DNA of 11,407 nucleotides from assembly GCA_002887195.1 (NCBI GenBank), contig PJAB01001927.1, positions 1 to 11,407 of the forward strand, in the 5' to 3' direction. Position numbers and translations under genes: made by a program. Under the pieces are notes generated by a model. That model searched no databases. It was not told the DNA's origin and worked only from the letters and a program-made list of their open reading frames with translations. Source of the stretch: Chrysochromulina parva (lineage: Eukaryota; Haptophyta; Prymnesiales; Chrysochromulinaceae). Positions 9,201 to 11,407 of the stretch are shown piece after piece. The stretch's first letter is position 1. Each line of letters opens with the position of its first letter.

Positions 9201-9679
9201 CGGCAGTGCAGTTGACCATATCGCCGGGAAGCGTCATCATCAGTGTGCGCATCCTGACGCCCACGGCGACGGCGGCCTCGGTGCAGTCGACGATGGCCAC
9301 CGCGACAAGCACCACGAGCAGCGCCACCGCCATGTTCGCGACCGTCACCAGCGTCTCGATCGCCGTGCTCGCGGTCGTGACGCCACCTACAATTGCCAAT
9401 GTCGCACCGCCTCCTCCGCCGTCGGAGCCGAGAGTCTCCATAACCGGCATCACCAAAGGCGGCTTCGAAGCCTGCATCGAGGGACTATACTGCGAGGCCA
9501 TCATGATTGCCGTGGTCGTGGCCGTGCTCTTCCTCGTGTGTGTCTCAAGCATCTGGTGCTGGTGCAGTTTCAAACATATGTGCACTCCGAGCATGAAGTC
9601 GGTGACGGCCAAACCCACAGAGGCTGCGCCGGAGGTGCAGATGACTACCATCACAGACTCCAAGTCTACCCAAGTCTGA
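6239..9679 (+). CDS. Large repeat-rich type I cell-surface protein
   Basis: This is a single open frame of 1146 residues. Parts in order: probable signal peptide (residues 1 to about 14, a Leu-rich core without a basic start, so moderate); Cys/Pro/Ser-rich then pure Pro/Ser stalk to 131; 37 repeats ASPSPSPD (132-427); a second Pro stalk to about 490; 15 Cys-bounded repeats (493-899) of the form GC(T/M)N..A.NYNP.AT.DNGSC; a third Pro stalk (about 902-950); a module from about 951 to 1055 with a GDVSSF start and a PGSVIIS strand, resembling SEA-like modules of algal surface proteins; a membrane segment at 1087-1109; and a 37-residue tail ending STQV. N-glycosylation sequons (NST, NVT, NTT, NGS) occur in the repeats. 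Stalks of this type are often hydroxylated and glycosylated in algae. An adhesin or cell-covering role is inference. The start context is GCCATGG, and an in-frame stop lies at 6173. Confidence 0.88.
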   Translation: MASSLLCLLLSTIVRYPSPSPDPCMFPFASCTSPDPSPSPCTCRCPSPAASPSPPPGASPSRPSGPSPSPSPPPPFTLPPPSPPPPPPPPPSPSPPPPSPSPPPPSPPPPPPSPSPPPLSPSPPSPSPSSDASPSPSPDASPLPSPDASPSPSPDASPSPSPDASPSPSPDASSSPSPDASPSPSPDASPSPSPDASPSPSPDASPSPSPDASPSPSPDASPSPSPDASPSPSPDASPSPSPDASPSPSPDASPSPSPDASPSPSPDASPSPSPDASPSPSPDASPSPSPDASPSPSPDASPSPSPDASPSPSPDASPSPSPDASPSPSPDASPSPSPDASPSPSPDASPSPSPDASPSPSPDASPSPSPDASPSPSPDASPSPSPDASPSPSPDASPSPSPDASPSPSPDASPSPSPDASPSPSPDACTCPCASPSPDASGPSPSPLPPPPFALPLPSPPPPPPPPSPPPPPAPSPPPPSPSPPPPSPPPAGCTNTAAYNYRPFARTDDGSCIIGGCTDSRFPQYNPAARFDNGGCAPPVPGCTNTAAFNYQASATYCPTGNCCVFPVVGCMNSDALNYDPTATFSNVNTHPCHPRVRGCTNSAAANYNALYNSPLPTSCIFLGCMNSRDTRYSSMATIDNGSCPNNPGCIETHALNYNAVYNVRLNGFCSYGGCTDSTNANYNAQNTFFIPGSCATLGRRLEEDAPGRRMQTSPGCMDPAASATYSAAYTSHLQSACTYHVLGCKNVNAFNYLALATAGNPTATTSCIARVTGCMSPTAINYNSTANTAGTCTYPVQGCMNSAASNYMPTANVNVASLCTYIISGCTTPQALNYNPSATVDNGCQFPVRGCPIPTASNYVANVTAGFNTTCAYNVPGCKFAGASNYNPSATVDNGSCVVASPPPKPPPPSPPQRPPPSPPSPPPPSPSPPPPSPPPPSPSPPPPSPPAMSVVGFTLRLAGDVSSFTASVQSQIKSATAAKAGVDTSAVQLTISPGSVIISVRILTPTATAASVQSTMATATSTTSSATAMFATVTSVSIAVLAVVTPPTIANVAPPPPPSEPRVSITGITKGGFEACIEGLYCEAIMIAVVVAVLFLVCVSSIWCWCSFKHMCTPSMKSVTAKPTEAAPEVQMTTITDSKSTQV
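6632..7519 (+). repeat. 24-bp coding minisatellite, 37 uninterrupted units
   Basis: The 888 bp divide exactly into 37 units of 24 bp without an indel, each encoding ASPSPSPD. Only two units change the protein: the unit at 6656 (Leu for Ser) and the unit at 6752 (Ser for Pro). Every other difference is at a third codon position: Ala GCA/GCT, Ser TCT/TCG, Pro CCG/CCC, Pro CCA/CCG/CCC, Ser TCG/TCA, Pro CCC/CCT, Asp GAC/GAT. The array keeps most other frames open on both strands. Confidence 0.97.
7715..8935 (+). repeat. 15 Cys-bounded NYNP/DNGSC-type protein repeats
   Basis: Each repeat begins Gly-Cys, has an Ala-x-Asn-Tyr core and closes with a Cys about 20-27 residues later; repeats 13 and 15 are the cleanest (NYNPSATVDNG). 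Repeats 5 to 10 have degenerate second halves. Similar modules are common in secreted Bacteroidetes and algal proteins. Repeat 8 is followed by an insertion containing R701-R-L-E-E and a second R-R pair. Confidence 0.88.
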
Positions 9680-10471
9680 TGCCATCTGAGCCCAGCGGCG
9701 TCGGTGGAGCCGCGCGTGCCGCGAGCGACGTGCGCTCAAGCTGGAGCGCCATTACGACCGAAAGCTGCACAAGCGGGGAGTCAAACTGGCCAAGGACGGC
9801 TGATCCCATTCGCAGCTGCAAATCAGGGCGGCAGGCAAAAAGAGCACAAGGACATGCAAGGAGTACAAGGAGCATACCAGGCTGAATTACAAGGTGCAAA
9901 TGGAACATGCAAGGAGTTTAAGGAGCAGACAAGGCTGGATACAAGGAGCACAGGGAGAACAGGAACGCGTGCGCCGTCGACCCGTCGTCGCGCGTGAAGT
10001 CATGAAAGGTGAGGCAAGCGGTGGGAGCGTCCTCCCCGGGGTATCGACGGCCTCTTGGGAAGTGACGGGGGTGCTCTATAGAGGGGGGGTAATCAAGTTG
10101 CCCCGCGCACATAGCGCGCTTGTTTTCAGCCCGCCGCAGGCGCGAAAATTTTGGCAATCTTGACTGTAAATCACTACACGTTTAGGCCCTGAAATTGATG
10201 CCACTCACACACTATTGACTGCGACGTACATGTATGTACCGACAACTACGATGAAACACTTGTAGCCACAATGACAAAAGCAATTGTCTCGTTCCCTTAT
10301 CCGCCCGCTCTCTCGACTGCATGGCCGGGATCCATGACGAGCTTGAGCCTGAAGTCAAGATATCCTTGACCGGAAGCTGGATTGTAGCCTCGCCTCACAC
10401 CGCCCTGCGGAGCACACGAGAGCCAGCAACGAGTTAACGAGCACTAGCTGAGTTGTCATCTGCGTGTGGAG
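9680..10471. other. Gene-poor region downstream of the surface-protein gene
   Basis: These 792 bp hold the 3' end of the surface-protein gene. No family is recognisable on either strand. At the left edge, frame 9690-9803 encodes a markedly basic, helix-like stretch (CRERRALKLERHYDRKLHKR) that closes with TGA at 9801, but it has no ATG and no proven splice link. A degenerate tandem repeat lies at 9852-9956. The remainder, from about 10160, is lower in GC than the genes and shows only short palindromes, for example TCAAG..CTTGA near 10357. Confidence 0.5.
9852..9956 (+). repeat. Degenerate 53-bp tandem repeat (2 units), rich in CAAGGA
   Basis: Units 9852-9904 and 9905-9956 both begin ACATGCAAGGAGT; their first 32 bases match at 28 positions. 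CAAGGA-like words recur across roughly 9845-9965. No protein-level constraint is evident. Confidence 0.8.
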
Positions 10472-10578
10472 TCAGTCGAGGCTCACAAGGCAGACATTTT
10501 TGGCAATCACTGTTTGCAGCTGATTGCTGGTAGACTGCTGCTCATCACTGTGCTTGGCCCACTGCTTCCAGCGGCTGG
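10472..10578 (+). repeat. Left arm of 107-bp inverted repeat
   Basis: It is identical, base for base, to the reverse complement of 10994-11100. It contains TGGCAATCACTGTTTGCAGC near its outer third and ends GCGGCTGG on the inner side. Confidence 0.97.
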
Positions 10579-10993
10579 CTCTTCACGCTGGACGAAGGTC
10601 GACTCCCTCGACTCCCCACAACTATGCAGGGTGCCAATCGACAGATCTCGGAACGTAGACCCCCGAACCGCGGAAATTCGGTTAGCATCGGCAAAGCGCA
10701 GCCCGCAAACAGCCCTTCCAACTTTGTTCACGAAACATCCCGCGCACACCTCCGCTTCCGGTTCGACCCTGCACCTTGGCTGCCACCCCTCTTTTCGTCT
10801 CAATGGTGAGGACCTACATCCGTACTACTAACGTACTACATCCGCAAGGGTGGCCATTGCGGTGACCGCAGCAAGACTGGCCTGCCTACCTGATACTGGC
10901 AGGAGAAGGGTGGTCGCGCCGCAGCAGCCGCCACAAAGGCTGCAGCAAAAGTGAAAGAATCGCTAGAGGAAGAGGCAGCAAAGGCGGCGGCCA
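10579..10993. other. Spacer between the inverted-repeat arms
   Basis: No gene is identified in these 415 bp. A doublet TCGACTCCC-TCGACTCCC lies near 10600. At 10903 a stretch following ...CTGGCAG reads in frame as an Ala/Lys/Glu-rich helix (KESLEEEAAKAAA) and continues through the right arm as SRWKQWAKHSDEQQ to a stop at 11098-11100. A GTGAGG string at 10805 and the AG at 10902 could serve as an intron's ends, so this may be an exon remnant. It lacks an ATG and a recognisable family. Confidence 0.35.
10962..10993 (+). repeat. 32-bp direct repeat, copy A (abuts the right inverted-repeat arm)
   Basis: It is identical to 11111-11142 (starts GCTAGAGGAAGAGGCAGC, ends GCGGCGGCCA). Its last base is directly followed by the inner end of the right arm. 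Both copies can encode LEEEAAKAAA. Confidence 0.95.
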
Positions 10994-11100
10994 CCAGCCG
11001 CTGGAAGCAGTGGGCCAAGCACAGTGATGAGCAGCAGTCTACCAGCAATCAGCTGCAAACAGTGATTGCCAAAAATGTCTGCCTTGTGAGCCTCGACTGA
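10994..11100 (-). repeat. Right arm of 107-bp inverted repeat
   Basis: It is the exact reverse complement of 10472-10578. It is bracketed by the two copies of a 32-bp direct repeat: copy A touches it on the left, and copy B begins 11 bases after its end, past a 10-bp A-rich spacer. Confidence 0.97.
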
Positions 11101-11110
11101 AAAAGAAATT

Positions 11111-11142
11111 GCTAGAGGAAGAGGCAGCAAAGGCGGCGGCCA
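11111..11142 (+). repeat. 32-bp direct repeat, copy B
   Basis: This is the second copy of 10962-10993. The bases before both copies are also similar (TGAAAGAATC against TGAAAAAGAAATT), so the duplicated block is probably somewhat longer than 32 bp. Past copy B the sequence passes into the recombinase-like fragment on the other strand. Confidence 0.95.
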
Positions 11143-11151
11143 GGCTGTGGG

Positions 11152-11407
11152 GAAAACCTTGGGTATGCGCGCCTCGCGTCTCGCCAGGAACCGAACGACC
11201 TCGCGCACGTAGTCCGTGGTAAAGGACGCCCCAGACGAGCGCCAAAACAGAGGCGTCGTGTCGTAAGCCTCTGGGGGCACGCGGTCAACGCGAAACAGGC
11301 GCAGCAGCTCACGCACCGGAGTTAAGATCGTGCCATCGAACAAGAACACGGGCACCGTCTTGCCCCCGTGGTAGCGGAGCTTCTTGCACGGACGCATCAT
11401 CACCTGA
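11152..11407 (-). pseudogene. Tyrosine recombinase-like fragment (truncated, continues past right edge)
   Basis: The minus-strand frame enters from the right edge and reads about 84 residues with family-like character up to 11152. It shows a basic turn then beta strand (KKLRYHGGKTVPVFLF), a TPVRELLRLF helix, the pair TTPLFW, and FTTDYVREVVRFLARRE. This order (Lys-bearing hairpin, helix, PLF, then a helix before the HxxR box) fits the catalytic domain of tyrosine recombinases found in Crypton- and DIRS-type elements. The HxxR box and the catalytic Tyr are absent because the resemblance ends at IPKVF, after which the frame runs into the repeats. The first catalytic Arg would lie beyond the window. 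The family call is by eye and could be wrong. Confidence 0.42.

Larger units (their letters stand above)
10472..11100. mobile_element. Candidate foldback/MITE-like element with 107-bp perfect terminal inverted repeats
   Basis: The arms 10472-10578 and 10994-11100 are exact reverse complements over 107 bp and enclose 415 bp. The outer ends read TCAGTCGAGG...CCTCGACTGA. No matching target-site duplication is visible immediately outside the arms (GTGTGGAG against AAAAGAAA), and there is no transposase inside, so the element would be non-autonomous. An inverted pair of independent 107-bp repeats, or an assembly fold, could give the same picture. Confidence 0.6.

Noticed and set aside
10069..10110. 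CTCTATAG and G-run as a promoter
   Set aside because: No gene with a supportable start lies downstream in range, and short palindromes of this type are expected by chance.
10507..10803. Minus-strand 98-codon frame inside the inverted-repeat element as a transposase
   Set aside because: No catalytic motif or family resemblance is visible, and it runs into the arm.
10963..11403. A single 146-codon minus-strand gene at the right edge
   Set aside because: Recombinase-like character stops near 11152; the rest is the reverse reading of the 32-bp and 107-bp repeats, so the full frame is a chance fusion.

Overview
The window looks like nuclear DNA from a GC-rich, flagellate, unicellular alga. A haptophyte is my best guess. 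That lineage call rests on style only: GT-AG spliceosomal introns, ATG start contexts of the type RNNATG, Pro/Ser-rich surface-protein stalks, GC(T/M)N...NYNP...DNGSC repeats and a SEA-like juxtamembrane module. It was not confirmed by a database search. Nothing here looks prokaryotic: there are no operons or Shine-Dalgarno spacing, and two genes are clearly split by introns.

Layout from left to right. (1) Positions 1-995, minus strand: the N-terminal part of an EF-hand protein that runs off the left edge. (2) A 265-bp divergent intergenic stretch. (3) Positions 1261-3344, plus strand: a full-length, two-exon homologue of the centriolar/ciliary protein CEP76. This is the most secure call in the window. 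Its only intron (1918-2063) is an imperfect tandem duplication bounded by an 18-bp direct repeat of exon sequence. (4) A 519-bp intergenic stretch. (5) Positions 3864-5481, plus strand: a two-exon protein with a Gly/Trp repeat head, a Lys/Gly tract, a short helical motif and four EF-hands. (6) A 757-bp stretch with no supportable gene. (7) Positions 6239-9679, plus strand: one uninterrupted 1146-residue cell-surface protein with a probable signal peptide, Pro-rich stalk, exactly 37 copies of an 8-residue repeat, a second Pro-rich stalk, 15 Cys-bounded repeats, a third Pro-rich stalk, a SEA-like module, one membrane segment and a 37-residue tail. (8) Positions 9680-11407: gene-poor, repeat-rich DNA with a degenerate 53-bp tandem repeat, a perfect 107-bp inverted repeat enclosing 415 bp, a 32-bp direct repeat abutting one arm, and at the right edge a minus-strand fragment resembling a tyrosine recombinase.

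Functional reading. CEP76 implies a centriole or basal body. The EF-hand genes on either side of it make a calcium/centriole neighbourhood conceivable, but only the head-to-head pair shares a plausible promoter and co-function is inference. The surface protein is best read as an extended adhesin-like or cell-covering molecule. The right end has the character of mobile-element debris. I did not find a convincing new multi-gene system. The most unusual items are the apparently duplication-born intron in CEP76, the loss of the transglutaminase-like cysteine in that protein, the nearly synonymous-only 37-unit repeat, and the inverted-repeat element next to the recombinase remnant.
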